DNA of 64,000 nucleotides from assembly GCA_022793195.1 (NCBI GenBank), contig JAAWCJ010000030.1, forward strand, positions 34,207 through 98,206, given 5' to 3'. A program made the position numbers and the translations under genes. The first letter of the stretch is position 1. Every line of letters starts with the position of its first letter. Below, in pieces: positions 43,722 through 52,836 of the stretch. Source of the DNA: Lachnospiraceae bacterium. Its GTDB lineage: Bacteria > Bacillota > Clostridia > Lachnospirales > Lachnospiraceae. The notes beneath the pieces are model-generated. The model did not search any database, was not told the origin of the DNA, and saw only the letters and a list, made by a program, of their open reading frames with translations.

Positions 43722-43758
43722 GTCGCAAAGTATAGACAATTCGGATATTTTGCGACAG
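43722..43758. repeat. Small inverted repeat, TGTCGCAAA
   Basis: TGTCGCAAA...TTTGCGACA flank about 18 bp. The arms resemble the TGTTGCAAAATAT ends of family 1 elements, so this may be a solo end or a decayed copy. Confidence 0.5.
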
Positions 43759-43766
43759 TCTCGGCA

Positions 43767-43848
43767 TAAAAGATTGCACTCCTCGCAATCGCCACGCAGG
43801 AGCGGTGCCTGAAAGGCTAATTTCTTCTCTGTAAACCGCGCTCCTCCT
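43767..43848. repeat. Repeat family 2, copy F
   Basis: AAAGATTGCACTCCTCGCAATCGCC...GAGCGGTGCCTGAAAGGCTAATTTC, matching copy E at 42016-42095. The stem GATTGC/GCAATC is conserved with a different loop. Followed by CCTGAATCCTATATAC. Confidence 0.75.
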
Positions 43849-43877
43849 GAATCCTATATACTAATAACAAAAGGTAG

Positions 43878-44122
43878 CTGTGCAAAATATAAACATTTAT
43901 AGATGCCCGGCGCCCCCGCCTGTCTCTGCGCTTGTCTGGTAGGCAGATTTTGCAGGTTTTGTGAGCACAGCGGCGTCTGCTCTGCTGACCAGCTTCTATG
44001 GAAGCAGCGGCAGACGGCAATAGGCGGCGCAGCAAAACCAAAAAATCAACGTGGACAAGCGCAGAGACAGGCGGGGGCGCCGGGCAAACATAAATATCAG
44101 AATCATTTATATTTTGCAACAG
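43878..44122. repeat. Long hairpin element, family 1, copy B
   Basis: About 245 bp. Ends TGTGCAAAATATAA and TTATATTTTGCAACAG. The central GC-rich stem is a perfect 32 bp: GCCCGGCGCC...GCGCTTGTC (43905-43936) with its complement at 44054-44085. Inside are GATTTTGCAGGTTTTG/CAAAACCAAAAAATC, the GCTTCTATGGAAGC apical hairpin and GGCAATAGGCGGCG. It sits between thrC and leuD in a 530 bp gene-free stretch that also holds the thrC promoter and copy F. Confidence 0.9.
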
Positions 44123-44151
44123 CCCCTTCTGCGGGCATCTGTCATTTATGG

Positions 44152-44643
44152 TTATTTTTTTGTCTCGTTAATGTAGTTCATAAGTCCTTCTGCCGCGATG
44201 ATTTTCTGCATGAATTCAGGAAATGCCTGGCCTTTGAACTGGGTGCTCCTGGTTTTATTGTAGATCATCCCGCTGTCGAAATCAATCTCCACCTCATCTC
44301 CCGCCTCAATCCCTTTGGAAGCTTCGGGACATTCAATGATGGGAAGGCCGATATTGATGGCGTTCCGGTAAAAAATCCTGGCAAAGGTCTCGGCGATGAC
44401 ACAGCTCACGCCTGCCGCTTTGATGGAAATAGGCGCATGTTCCCGGGAAGAGCCGCAGCCGAAATTCTTCGACGCCACGATAATGTCCCCCTTTTTCACC
44501 TTTTTCACAAAATCTTTGTCAATATCCTCCATACAGTGGGTAGCCAGTTCCGCCGGATCGGAGGAATTCAAATATCTGGCCGGAATAATCACATCCGTGT
44601 CCACATTATCTCCATATTTAAAAACAGTTCCCTGTGCTTTCAT
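44152..44643 (-). CDS. leuD: 3-isopropylmalate dehydratase small subunit
   Basis: 163 residues from the ATG at 44643 (AAGGAGGATATT upstream); the ORF track adds 50 residues that overlap leuC in another frame. It starts [24 protein letters not shown] and contains the swivelling-domain motif [16 protein letters not shown] and [15 protein letters not shown]. With LeuC it isomerises 2- and 3-isopropylmalate in leucine synthesis. The short size is of the archaeal/clostridial subgroup, which also includes related hydro-lyases. Confidence 0.93.
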   Translation of the reverse strand: MKAQGTVFKYGDNVDTDVIIPARYLNSSDPAELATHCMEDIDKDFVKKVKKGDIIVASKNFGCGSSREHAPISIKAAGVSCVIAETFARIFYRNAINIGLPIIECPEASKGIEAGDEVEIDFDSGMIYNKTRSTQFKGQAFPEFMQKIIAAEGLMNYINETKK

Positions 44644-44654
44644 AATATCCTCCT

Positions 44655-45923
44655 TTACATTCCCAGTTCTTCCGGGCCGGAAATCTTTCCGGTCACAGCG
44701 CTGGCTGCCGCCACTGCGGGACTTGCCAGATAGACTTCCGAAGCCACGTGGCCCATCCGGCCCACAAAGTTCCGGTTGGTGGTGGAGACGCACCTCTCCC
44801 CTTCTGCCAGCACTCCCATATAGCCGCCCAGGCAGGGACCGCAGGTGGGGGTACTCACAATGGCCCCGGCTTCAATGAAGGTTTTTAAAAGCCCCTCTTC
44901 CATGGCCTGCAGATATATTTTCTGGGTGGCGGGAATCACAATGGCCCGGACACCTTTCTTCACTTTCCGGCCTTCCAGAATCTTTGCTGCCACCCTAAGA
45001 TCGTCCATACGTCCGTTGGTACAGGAACCAATCACCACCTGATCAATGGCAATGTCGCCCACCTCATCAATGCTGCGGGTGTTTTCGGGAAGATGGGGGA
45101 AAGCCACGGTGGGACGGATGCTGGAGAGATCCAGACGGATGACCCTGGCATATTCTGCATCCGCATCCGCCTCGTATGCCTTGAAAGGACGCATGGAATG
45201 TTCTTTCATGTATGCTTCCGCCTTCTCATCCACCGGGAAAATCCCGTTTTTGCCGCCGGCTTCAATGGCCATATTGGCAATGGTAAACCTGTCGTCCATG
45301 GAAAGCTCCGAAACTCCCTCCCCGGTAAACTCCATGGATTGATAAAGGGCGCCGTCCACACCGATCATGCCGATGATATGGAGAATCACATCTTTCCCGC
45401 TGACCCATTTTTGCAGTTTCCCGGTCAGCTCAATCTTAATGGCTGAAGGCACCTTAAACCATGCTTTCCCGGTGGCCATGCCGGCCGCCATGTCCGTACT
45501 TCCCACTCCGGTGGAAAACGCGCCCAGGGCACCGTAAGTACACGTGTGGGAATCCGCGCCGATCACCACATCCCCGGCCACCACAAGGCCTTTTTCGGGG
45601 AGCAACGCATGCTCAATCCCCATCTCCCCCACATCAAAGAAGTTTGTAATCTCATGTCTTGCGGCAAATTCCCTCACGCATTTACAGTGCTCCGCGGACT
45701 TGATGTCCTTATTGGGCACAAAATGATCCATCACAAGGGCGATTTTATCTTTATGAAATACGGAGCTGTCCTTCATCTTTCCGTCCATCTCATGAATTGC
45801 CACCGGGGAAGTAATGTCATTTCCCAAAACCAAATCCAAATCCGCCTCGATTAACTGCCCGGCTTCGACGGATGAAAGTCCCGCATGAGCCGCCAGAATC
45901 TTCTGCGTCATTGTCATTCCCAT
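44655..45923 (-). CDS. leuC: 3-isopropylmalate dehydratase large subunit
   Basis: 422-residue aconitase-type [4Fe-4S] enzyme. Cluster cysteines are in [14 protein letters not shown] near residue 300 and [13 protein letters not shown] near 360. [23 protein letters not shown] is the typical substrate-region motif. The short LeuC subgroup (about 420 residues) also contains homoaconitase- and methylcitrate-type enzymes, so the leucine role rests on context (leuD 11 bp downstream, divergent LysR gene). AAGGAGGATAAG precedes the ATG. Confidence 0.92.
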   Translation of the reverse strand: MGMTMTQKILAAHAGLSSVEAGQLIEADLDLVLGNDITSPVAIHEMDGKMKDSSVFHKDKIALVMDHFVPNKDIKSAEHCKCVREFAARHEITNFFDVGEMGIEHALLPEKGLVVAGDVVIGADSHTCTYGALGAFSTGVGSTDMAAGMATGKAWFKVPSAIKIELTGKLQKWVSGKDVILHIIGMIGVDGALYQSMEFTGEGVSELSMDDRFTIANMAIEAGGKNGIFPVDEKAEAYMKEHSMRPFKAYEADADAEYARVIRLDLSSIRPTVAFPHLPENTRSIDEVGDIAIDQVVIGSCTNGRMDDLRVAAKILEGRKVKKGVRAIVIPATQKIYLQAMEEGLLKTFIEAGAIVSTPTCGPCLGGYMGVLAEGERCVSTTNRNFVGRMGHVASEVYLASPAVAAASAVTGKISGPEELGM

Positions 45924-46016
45924 AATGCTTATCCTCCTTAATTAAATCCTCACGATTCCGAAGAAAATGGTTTCGGCCTTTGATGCCTTTTCTCCGGCCT
46001 TTTGATTCTGGAACTC

Positions 46017-46046
46017 ATTATACCATCGGAGCCATTATAATTGAAA
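46017..46046 (-). promoter_or_regulatory. leuCD promoter
   Basis: TTTCAA (46041-46046), 18 bp spacer, TATAAT (46017-46022) with an extended TGG on the minus strand. It faces the LysR promoter 15 bp away, the usual arrangement for a LysR-controlled target. Confidence 0.6.
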
Positions 46047-46061
46047 TACAGATTTTGAATG

Positions 46062-46090
46062 TTTACTATTCCTTCAGGTTATGTTATAAC
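46062..46090 (+). promoter_or_regulatory. Promoter of the LysR gene
   Basis: TTTACT (46062-46067), 17 bp spacer, TATAAC (46085-46090). The -10 lies in a perfect 12 bp palindrome, ATGTTATAACAT (46081-46092), a possible autoregulatory site. Confidence 0.5.
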
Positions 46091-46124
46091 ATGGGTATGA
46101 ATCTGTCTGAAAGGAGGGCTTTCT

Positions 46125-47054
46125 TTGGAACAGAATTTATCGTTATACCGTATTTTTTTTGAGGTGGCCCAGACCGGGAACATCTCCCGCGCCGCCAAAA
46201 ACCTTTATATCAGCCAACCGGCCATCAGTAAAGCCATCAGCCGCCTGGAGGATAATCTCCACCTTCCCCTGTTTATCCGCAACTCCCGCGGAGTCCAGCT
46301 GACCGACGAAGGCCAGATTCTCTACGAACATGTACAGGAAGCCTTCGAGACTTTAAACCACGGGGAAGACGAACTGAAACGGATGATGGAACTGGGCGTG
46401 GGCCATATCCGTATTGGCGTCAGCACGGTCCTTTGTAAATATGTGCTCCTCCCCTGCCTGAAAGAATTCATTGCCCGTTATCCCCATGTGAAATTCACAA
46501 TCCACAACCAGTCCACCCTCCAGACCCTGGAACTTCTGGAAAAACAGCAGATCGACCTGGGCCTGACAGCAGAACCATCCCACAACAAAAAAACCATTAC
46601 CTTTGATAAAGTAATGGATATTGAAGACGGTTTCGTGGCGACCCCCGCCTACTTAACCAACATGCGCCTCCGGGAAGGCGCCGCCCAGTCGGACATATTT
46701 AAAAACGGCACGATTCTAATGCTGGATAAAGGCAACGTAAGCCGGACGTATATCGAAGACTATCTCAGGGAGCAACACCTGGAGCCTGCCCATCTCCTGG
46801 AAGTCTCCACCATGGATCTTCTGGTGGACTTTACCAGAATCGGCCTGGGCGCCGGCTGTGTCATCAAAAATTTTGTCCGGGAAGAACTGGAAAACGGCAC
46901 CTTTGTGGAAATTCCCATGTCGCCGCCCATCCCCGGACGCACCATTGGTTTTGCCTGCAACAGTCAAAGTGTCCATTCCAAAGCCCTCACCATGTTTATC
47001 CGGTTTTACCGGCATTTTTATCACGCGTCCGTCTCGCCTCTTCCCCGCAGATAA
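46125..47054 (+). CDS. LysR-family transcriptional regulator
   Basis: 309 residues from a TTG start with AAGGAGG 7 bp upstream. The N-terminal helix-turn-helix is clear: IFFEVAQTGNISRAAKNLYISQPAISKAISRLEDNL. The C-terminal effector domain (about 90-300) has the two-lobe LysR pattern (VGHIRIGVSTVLCKYVLLPCLKEF). Divergent from leuC-leuD, so it probably senses a branched-chain intermediate and controls them. Its 3' end overlaps the response regulator's 3' end by 34 bp on the other strand. Confidence 0.9.
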   Translation: MEQNLSLYRIFFEVAQTGNISRAAKNLYISQPAISKAISRLEDNLHLPLFIRNSRGVQLTDEGQILYEHVQEAFETLNHGEDELKRMMELGVGHIRIGVSTVLCKYVLLPCLKEFIARYPHVKFTIHNQSTLQTLELLEKQQIDLGLTAEPSHNKKTITFDKVMDIEDGFVATPAYLTNMRLREGAAQSDIFKNGTILMLDKGNVSRTYIEDYLREQHLEPAHLLEVSTMDLLVDFTRIGLGAGCVIKNFVREELENGTFVEIPMSPPIPGRTIGFACNSQSVHSKALTMFIRFYRHFYHASVSPLPRR

Positions 47055-47656
47055 AAGACCGCAAGCTGTGTCCTGTCCCGAAGGCCCAGCTTTTCCAGGA
47101 CAACGCTCAAATAATTCCTGACGGTTCCTTCGCTCAGGCACATGGCGTCGGCGATTTCCCGGTTGCTGAGCCCTTTCGCCACCAGTCGGATCAGCTCTTT
47201 TTCCCGTTCCCCCATGGAATAATGGGAAAGGTCGGCACCTGCCTCCTGTTTCATCAGTTCCGGCATCCTTGCCATCACCTCGTTTCCAAACACGCTCTGG
47301 CCCGACATCACCGCCCTCAGAGCCGGGGCAATGGAAGCGATATCCTGTTTGATGAGATACCCTTTGGAACCGATGGTCAATGCCCTCCAAATGTATTCAT
47401 CATCGGAAAACGTGGTCAAAAAAAGGATTCTGGCCCCTGGGTGGCTTTTTAAAATCTTCTCCCCGGCGTCCAGCCCGCTTCCGCCGCCCATCTGAATGTC
47501 CATCAGAAGAATGTCCGGCTCATATTCCTCATAAAGGCGCACTGCCTCCGGGCCGCTTCCGCCCGTCGCCAAGACCGTGATTCCCTCCTCCGCCTGCAGG
47601 ATGGTTTTCAAAGACATGCAGACCAGTTTGTCGTCATCCACGATGATAATATTCAT
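47021..47656 (-). CDS. NarL/LuxR-type response regulator
   Basis: 211 residues. Receiver domain with acidic pocket VDDDK and phospho-acceptor Asp53 in DILLMDIQM, Thr in FLTTFSDD and Lys in GYLIKQD. LuxR helix-turn-helix at the C-terminus: LSNREIADAMCLSEGTVRNYLSVVLEKLGLRDRTQLAVF. The start overlaps the kinase stop (ATGA), so both are translated together. The pair is arranged like LnrJK/LiaRS-type systems that control ABC exporters. Confidence 0.93.
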   Translation of the reverse strand: MNIIIVDDDKLVCMSLKTILQAEEGITVLATGGSGPEAVRLYEEYEPDILLMDIQMGGGSGLDAGEKILKSHPGARILFLTTFSDDEYIWRALTIGSKGYLIKQDIASIAPALRAVMSGQSVFGNEVMARMPELMKQEAGADLSHYSMGEREKELIRLVAKGLSNREIADAMCLSEGTVRNYLSVVLEKLGLRDRTQLAVFYLRGRGETDA

Positions 47657-48738
47657 GTATTCAGCCCCTTTCCCGGGAGGGGGAGCGACACAAAGAGACG
47701 AAATCCCTTTTCTCTGTCAATCCGGAAGTTTCCTCCCAGCGCTTCCGTCCTTTCCCGGATATTCTCCAGGCCAATCCCGCCGCCTGGTACAAAATCTTTC
47801 CCTGTCCCGTTGTCCCGGATCACCAGCTGGCACACTGCCGGATGCTCCACCACGGAAACCTCCGCCTGGTCGGCATTGCTGTGTCTCGCGATGTTGGAAA
47901 GCCCCTCTTTTACAATGGCAATCATACAGTAACTGATTTGGGCAGGAAGTGCCCCCGCTTTATAATGGAGAGTTACCGGGCAAAACCGAAACTCTTCCGT
48001 CAGCTTTTTTAACTGAAGCTCCAAGTCCACCGCCTCGTCGTGGAGGTTATGGACACTCTCCCTGACGCTGTCCATGGCTTCGGAGAGCGTCTCCTTCACA
48101 TCTCCCAGCTGGCCGGATATTTCCTCCTCCTGTCTGTGGACCACCATCATGGCGCTTATCTGCAAAAGGGATCTGGTCAGGAGGTGCCCCACATTATCGT
48201 GAATCTCCCTGGCAATCCTGTTTCGCTCATCCAATGTCGCCAACCGCACCTCATAATCCTGCTTTTCCATCAGTTCCCTGTTTTTCTTCTCCAGATAAAG
48301 AGCCTGTTCCCTGGTGGAATCCTGCATCCGGAAATAAGCTCCCAAAGCCCTCTCATGGGCCGCTGTCCTGACACTTAAAAGGCAGGCCATGGCGCAGAAA
48401 AGAAGGGTCGTCAAAAACCCGCTCAAATCCCGCCTTATGGCAAATCCAGGCATGGAAAACGCCCAGAGAAAGCGGAAATACCATTTGTCCTGCCCGGAAA
48501 AACAGTCATAAGCCACCGGCGCCAGGAACAGAGAGAATTCCCCTCTCCACAATCCCAAAAGGCAGTAGAGGGCGCCGATCCCCCTCCATCTGTCCGCCTC
48601 CAGCACATTTCCCAGGGAAGAAATCACGAGGGCTGTCAGAAATGCCGCCACCACCAAAAATCCCGCCTCCCTATTCTCCCACAACAGGGGAAGGAAACAT
48701 AAGAAAAACAAAAGCAGCTTGTCTACAAGTTTCTGCAT
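47653..48738 (-). CDS. Sensor histidine kinase, HisKA_3 (NarL-type) family
   Basis: 361 residues from the ATG at 48738 (AGGAGG 6 bp upstream). Four or five hydrophobic helices in the first 130 residues with hardly any extracellular loop suggest intramembrane sensing. A coiled segment (about 140-180) is followed by the phospho-acceptor box ERNRIAREIHDNVGHLLT. The ATPase domain has IVKEGLSNIARHSNADQAEV and VIRDNGTGKDF...GGIGLENIRERTEALGG. Partner of the downstream response regulator. Confidence 0.92.
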   Translation of the reverse strand: MQKLVDKLLLFFLCFLPLLWENREAGFLVVAAFLTALVISSLGNVLEADRWRGIGALYCLLGLWRGEFSLFLAPVAYDCFSGQDKWYFRFLWAFSMPGFAIRRDLSGFLTTLLFCAMACLLSVRTAAHERALGAYFRMQDSTREQALYLEKKNRELMEKQDYEVRLATLDERNRIAREIHDNVGHLLTRSLLQISAMMVVHRQEEEISGQLGDVKETLSEAMDSVRESVHNLHDEAVDLELQLKKLTEEFRFCPVTLHYKAGALPAQISYCMIAIVKEGLSNIARHSNADQAEVSVVEHPAVCQLVIRDNGTGKDFVPGGGIGLENIRERTEALGGNFRIDREKGFRLFVSLPLPGKGLNT

Positions 48739-48765
48739 TGCCATCCTCCTGGTTCCCGTTGGAAA

Positions 48766-49461
48766 TTACAACTCCGGGAGATTTTGAAGTTTCTCAAGCC
48801 ATTCTGAAAAATGGGGGCATTTCTTTCTGATCGCAGGAATTCCTATGAAATTCAACAATTCGGATACCGTTTCCCCCTTTTTATAATCAACCGCCTGAAG
48901 CAGCCGTTTAGATGGAGCTGTCTCCGCCCCATGGTTGATTTCCTCCGGCGGGATTCCCTTTGTGCCCTCATATAGCTTCTCAATCTGTGCAATCTCTTCC
49001 GGCAATATGTAATCATATTTCAGGACTTTAATATCTGTAAACAACAGCGCTTCAAACTCATGAAGCTGTATATAAGGAATAAAACGGCGTTCCGGATTTT
49101 TGACTTCCAACTTTGATATAATATCTGATTTCAATTCCTCCTCTAAAATACGGACGCTTTCCCGGTGATCCTGACACGCCATCGCCTTTTCATATCCCGG
49201 AAAATCGCTGGGAAGGCGGAAAAAATCAAACATGGTCGTAATATGTGCCTTTGGATCTTCTTTAAACCAGCGCAAAATATCCCCCTTTGCATGCCGGTAT
49301 TCCAGCAGGCCGCCACGGTATTCATAATTTGTTTTTGAATTTCTGCTGGTCAGCACAGAACGGGAATCCATCAGGGGAACGCCTCCGAAATACCGATTCA
49401 AAGAGTCTTTAACAAACTTCATCTCACTCTGCCCTTCTGCCACAACATTGACACGTATCAT
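48766..49461 (-). CDS. DUF4276 protein, TOPRIM-like, partner of the AAA ATPase
   Basis: 231 residues from the ATG at 49461. The start IRVNVVAEGQSEMKFVKDSL has the EGxTE-like first motif of TOPRIM nucleases, and TTMFDFFRLPSDFPGY near residue 80 supplies the acidic second motif. YIQLHEFEALLFTDI near 130 is a further DUF4276 hallmark. The start overlaps the ATPase gene's stop (ATGA), so the two are coupled. ATPase plus TOPRIM-like pairs occur in anti-phage systems such as OLD and PARIS; that role here is inference. The TOPRIM assignment is from motif reading. Confidence 0.78.
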   Translation of the reverse strand: MIRVNVVAEGQSEMKFVKDSLNRYFGGVPLMDSRSVLTSRNSKTNYEYRGGLLEYRHAKGDILRWFKEDPKAHITTMFDFFRLPSDFPGYEKAMACQDHRESVRILEEELKSDIISKLEVKNPERRFIPYIQLHEFEALLFTDIKVLKYDYILPEEIAQIEKLYEGTKGIPPEEINHGAETAPSKRLLQAVDYKKGETVSELLNFIGIPAIRKKCPHFSEWLEKLQNLPEL

Positions 49462-50585
49462 AGCGGCAGCCCTCCCAGTACGTTTTTCTCCCAGAGCTCT
49501 CCCAACGTGTACTCTTCCAGCCATTCTCTGAGATCAGTCTCTCTGTGCCTTCGCAGTATACTCTTCTGGTTGATATTATCATATTCTGCCGTAATGATGT
49601 CCTCACAGGAAAACTCATTCAACAGCAGCGGAGACTGTGTGGAGACGATGATCTGGGATGTCTTGCTGGCCATCCGTATTTCTTTTGCCAGCAGCGAAAT
49701 GGCATAGGGATGCAGCCCGATCTCCGGCTCGTCCAAAATGATCGTCATGGGCGCCGTCCTCACCGGCTGAAGCAGCAATGTGGTAAGGGCCACAAACCGA
49801 AGCGCCCCGTCCGAAAACTGGTGGGGGCCAAATATCTCTTCCGCCCCCTCCTGTCTCCAGTCAAGAGGCAGATTACCATTTTCGTCCGGCTCCAGCACAA
49901 AATCGAAGAACTGAGGCAGCACCATCCTCACATACCTCACAATCCGGTCATAATAAGGCTGATCTGCCGGGTCTTCTCTCATCTGATACAGAAACGCCGC
50001 AATATTCCCCCCGTCCGACCGCAGATATCTCCCTTCTCCCGCATTGGTCGTGCTTCGGATCCGCGCATTGATGGAAGTGTCATTAAAATGAAATACCCTC
50101 AGCCGTTCCAGATACTTGCATAATGTCTTCGCCGTATTGTCCCGGGAATTTGACAACTCCGCCTCCTGATGCCCAATCCCAAACTCTTTTTTATAAGGCT
50201 TAGGATGTACTTCGTCCTGATATACAATCTGTTCTTTTCCAAAATACAACTGGTCCGTCGCGCTCCGCTCCAGGCTGAAAGAGTAACTGTCTTCCTTTCT
50301 GCCGTTTGCGTCGTGGATCTGCAGTTCTCCCAAAATCTGCTCCGTCTCTTTTGCGCCAAAATAAAACAGAGACTGCGCGCCTCCCTGCCTTGCCACATAA
50401 TGCCTCAGCCCCCTGGTCATCATATAGGATATCATTTCCAGGAAAGAAATCAGGTTGCTTTTTCCGGCACCGTTGGCTCCGATGATAATATTAATGTCTC
50501 CCAAAGTTACTTTATTTTGTTCCAGGTCATTGTCATAGGAACGATACCCCGCCAATGCCAAGGACTTCAAACATGTCTCTATCAT
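49458..50585 (-). CDS. AAA (RecF/OLD-like) ATPase of a putative defence pair
   Basis: 375 residues. ABC-type ATPase with Walker A IIGANGAGKSNLISF near residue 35, a signature-like FSDGALRFVALTTLLLQP near 270, Walker B TIILDEPEIGLHP and a switch His-region IIVSTQSPLLLNEF. There is no long coiled coil, so it belongs with the AAA_21/AAA_15 group. It is transcribed with the DUF4276 gene and away from the ABC exporter. No ribosome binding site stands out (AGGCGGAC... 8 bp upstream is moderate). Function inferred from the partner. Confidence 0.85.
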   Translation of the reverse strand: MIETCLKSLALAGYRSYDNDLEQNKVTLGDINIIIGANGAGKSNLISFLEMISYMMTRGLRHYVARQGGAQSLFYFGAKETEQILGELQIHDANGRKEDSYSFSLERSATDQLYFGKEQIVYQDEVHPKPYKKEFGIGHQEAELSNSRDNTAKTLCKYLERLRVFHFNDTSINARIRSTTNAGEGRYLRSDGGNIAAFLYQMREDPADQPYYDRIVRYVRMVLPQFFDFVLEPDENGNLPLDWRQEGAEEIFGPHQFSDGALRFVALTTLLLQPVRTAPMTIILDEPEIGLHPYAISLLAKEIRMASKTSQIIVSTQSPLLLNEFSCEDIITAEYDNINQKSILRRHRETDLREWLEEYTLGELWEKNVLGGLPL

Positions 50586-50753
50586 AATCTGTCCGCCTTT
50601 ATAAATACTCCTGGGTATATTTTAACGAATCCCCCCAAAATAAGCAACACAAACATTACATATGTCACTTTAATCTATTGACATCCTTCACTGTTTTTTT
50701 CTCCCGTATTCTTTTATGATAGGGATATACCGCCAAAAGAAAGGACCTTGGAT

Positions 50754-51683
50754 ATGATTCATGTAAAAAATTTAGTGAAACGCTATGGGAAACTGGTTGC
50801 CCTGGACCATTTTAACCTGGATGTGAAAGACGGGGAAATTTTCGGGCTGCTGGGGCCCAACGGAAGCGGGAAAACCACTGCCATCAACTGTATTCTCTCC
50901 CTCCTCACTTACGATAAGGGAGAAATCTCTCTATTCGGTGAGAGCATGTCCCCCACCAATTACAAAAGCAAGCGGAGAATCGGCGTCGTGCCCCAAAATG
51001 TGGCCGTGTTCAATGAACTGACTGTCCTCGAAAATATTGATTACTTCTGTAGTCTGTATGTGCCGGATAAGGCCAAAAGAAAAGATCTGGTGGAGGAGGC
51101 CATCGCTTTTGCCGGGCTTTCTGATTACCGGAAGTTCCTGCCCAAAAAACTTTCCGGCGGCCTTTTAAGGCGTCTGAATATTGCCTGCGGCATCGCCCAC
51201 AAGCCGGATCTCATCTTTTTGGATGAACCCACCGTGGCCGTGGACCCCCAGAGCAGGAATAATATCCTGGAGGGTATCAAGGCGTTAAACGCCTCCGGCG
51301 CCACAGTTGTGTACACTTCCCATTATATGGAAGAAGTGGAGCAGCTCTGTTCCCGTATTATGATCATGGACAAAGGGCGCGCCATCGCCACCGGAACCAA
51401 GGAAGAGCTGACAGCCCTCATCCACACCGGAGAAAAACTGACGGTGGAGGCGGCCGACCTTCCTTTCCCCGTGTTGGAACAGATACGAAACCTGCCGGAG
51501 GTTCTCCGGGCTGATTATGCCGACGGCCATTTAAAAGCCGACTGCAAGGGGGATGGCCATCCTGTCATCGACGTCCTGGACCTTCTGCGCCAGTCGGGTG
51601 TGCACTTCGGCCAGGTTTACTCAGAACCGCCCACTTTAAACGACGTATTTCTGGAAATCACCGGAAAGCAGCTCCGGGATTAA
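50754..51683 (+). CDS. ABC exporter ATPase (LnrL/drug-export type)
   Basis: 309 residues from the ATG at 50754 (AAAGGA 8 bp upstream; the TTG in the ORF track is closer to it). Walker A GPNGSGKTTA, signature LSGGLLRRL, Walker B LIFLDEPTVAVDPQSR and H-loop YTSHYMEEVE are intact. The last 80 residues form the DUF4162-like tail common in drug and antibiotic exporters. Followed by two ABC-2 permease genes, as in B. subtilis lnrLMN (linearmycin resistance). Confidence 0.92.
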   Translation: MIHVKNLVKRYGKLVALDHFNLDVKDGEIFGLLGPNGSGKTTAINCILSLLTYDKGEISLFGESMSPTNYKSKRRIGVVPQNVAVFNELTVLENIDYFCSLYVPDKAKRKDLVEEAIAFAGLSDYRKFLPKKLSGGLLRRLNIACGIAHKPDLIFLDEPTVAVDPQSRNNILEGIKALNASGATVVYTSHYMEEVEQLCSRIMIMDKGRAIATGTKEELTALIHTGEKLTVEAADLPFPVLEQIRNLPEVLRADYADGHLKADCKGDGHPVIDVLDLLRQSGVHFGQVYSEPPTLNDVFLEITGKQLRD

Positions 51684-51696
51684 GGGAGGGACGTAT

Positions 51697-52836
51697 ATGT
51701 TTGCAAATATTTACTGGAAACGAATCCTCGTGGCCGTCAGAAACAGAGGCACACTCATATGGACCTGGATTTTCCCGCTGATGATGGCGACCCTCTTCTA
51801 TTTCGCCTTTTCCGGTCTTAACGACGCGGAGCTTTTAAAAACCATTCCCGTGGGAATTGTAACCTCGGACGAGTATGAAAACGATACGGCCTTTCAAACC
51901 ACCCTCACGGCCGTTTCCGACCCGGAGGAAGGTTTCCTTGCCCTCACGGAATATGACACGGCAGAGGCGGCAGAAGAGGCTCTAAAAGGCGGGGAAATTG
52001 AAGGTTTTATCCGCCTGGAAAACGGTTCCCCAAAGCTTGCCGCCACCAAAAATGAATTGAATCAGACCATTTTAAAAAGTTTTCTGGACCAGTATGTCCA
52101 GACAAAACATACAGTCGTATCCCTTCTCGGGGAAGGGACTGGGGATGTTTCCCGGATTTTGTCTCTGTTTGACACGGAGGCCTGGACCAAGGCCCTCTCT
52201 CTTTCCAAAAACCCGCCTTCCGAGACGGTCAGTTACTTTTTTGCGCTCCTCGCCATGGTGTGTCTGTACGGAGGCTTCCAGGGGTTAGACAGTGTTTCCT
52301 ATCTCCAGGCCAACCTTTCTCCCATGGGTATCAGAAGGACTATTTCCCCTGTAAAACGGTTTCCCATGGTGGTTCTTGACCTGCTGGCCGCCCTCACGGT
52401 GCATATGGCCTGCCTGCTGTTTTTGCTGGCTTATCTGGTGTTCATCCTGGGTGTTGACTTTGGCGCCAGCCTTTTGCCTGTCATTGTCACCTGCCTTTTC
52501 GGAAGCTTTTTGGGACTGTCTTTTGGCGCTTTTGTCACAGCTGTTTCCCGTGCAAAGGAAGGCATGAAAGTGGCTGTTATTATTACCGTCTCCCTGATCT
52601 GCAGTTTTGGCGCAGGCATGATGGTTTCCGGTATCAATTATAAGATCGCTCAGGCCATCCCCATCCTTTCCTGGCTGAATCCGGCGGCTCGGATTTCCGA
52701 CGCCCTCTACTGCCTGTATTACTATGACGGATACAGCCAGTATTTCCTGAATCTGGGAATCCTGGCCGCCATGGCTCTTGTGTTTTCTGTAATTACCGCA
52801 TTTTTCCTGAGGAGGCAGCGCTATGAAAGTATTTAA
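51697..52836 (+). CDS. ABC-2 type permease (LnrM-like)
   Basis: 379 residues. One N-terminal membrane helix (LIWTWIFPLMMATLFYFAF), an extracytoplasmic domain of about 150 residues, then five or six helices (from FALLAMVCLYGGFQGL), the ABC-2 layout. AGGGAGGGACGTAT precedes the ATG, 13 bp after the ATPase stop. Pairs with the next gene to form the export channel. Confidence 0.9.
   Translation: MFANIYWKRILVAVRNRGTLIWTWIFPLMMATLFYFAFSGLNDAELLKTIPVGIVTSDEYENDTAFQTTLTAVSDPEEGFLALTEYDTAEAAEEALKGGEIEGFIRLENGSPKLAATKNELNQTILKSFLDQYVQTKHTVVSLLGEGTGDVSRILSLFDTEAWTKALSLSKNPPSETVSYFFALLAMVCLYGGFQGLDSVSYLQANLSPMGIRRTISPVKRFPMVVLDLLAALTVHMACLLFLLAYLVFILGVDFGASLLPVIVTCLFGSFLGLSFGAFVTAVSRAKEGMKVAVIITVSLICSFGAGMMVSGINYKIAQAIPILSWLNPAARISDALYCLYYYDGYSQYFLNLGILAAMALVFSVITAFFLRRQRYESI

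Noticed and set aside
43621-44151. T-box or amino acid attenuator for thrC or leuCD
   Set aside because: I looked for the T-box AGGGUGGNACCGCG-like sequence and a terminator in the leaders of thrC and leuC; neither is present. The structure here is explained by repeat copies B and F.
50679-50723. TTGACA plus TATGAT as promoter of the exporter operon
   Set aside because: The hexamers are 31 bp apart, far from the 16-18 bp needed. The true promoter was not identified.
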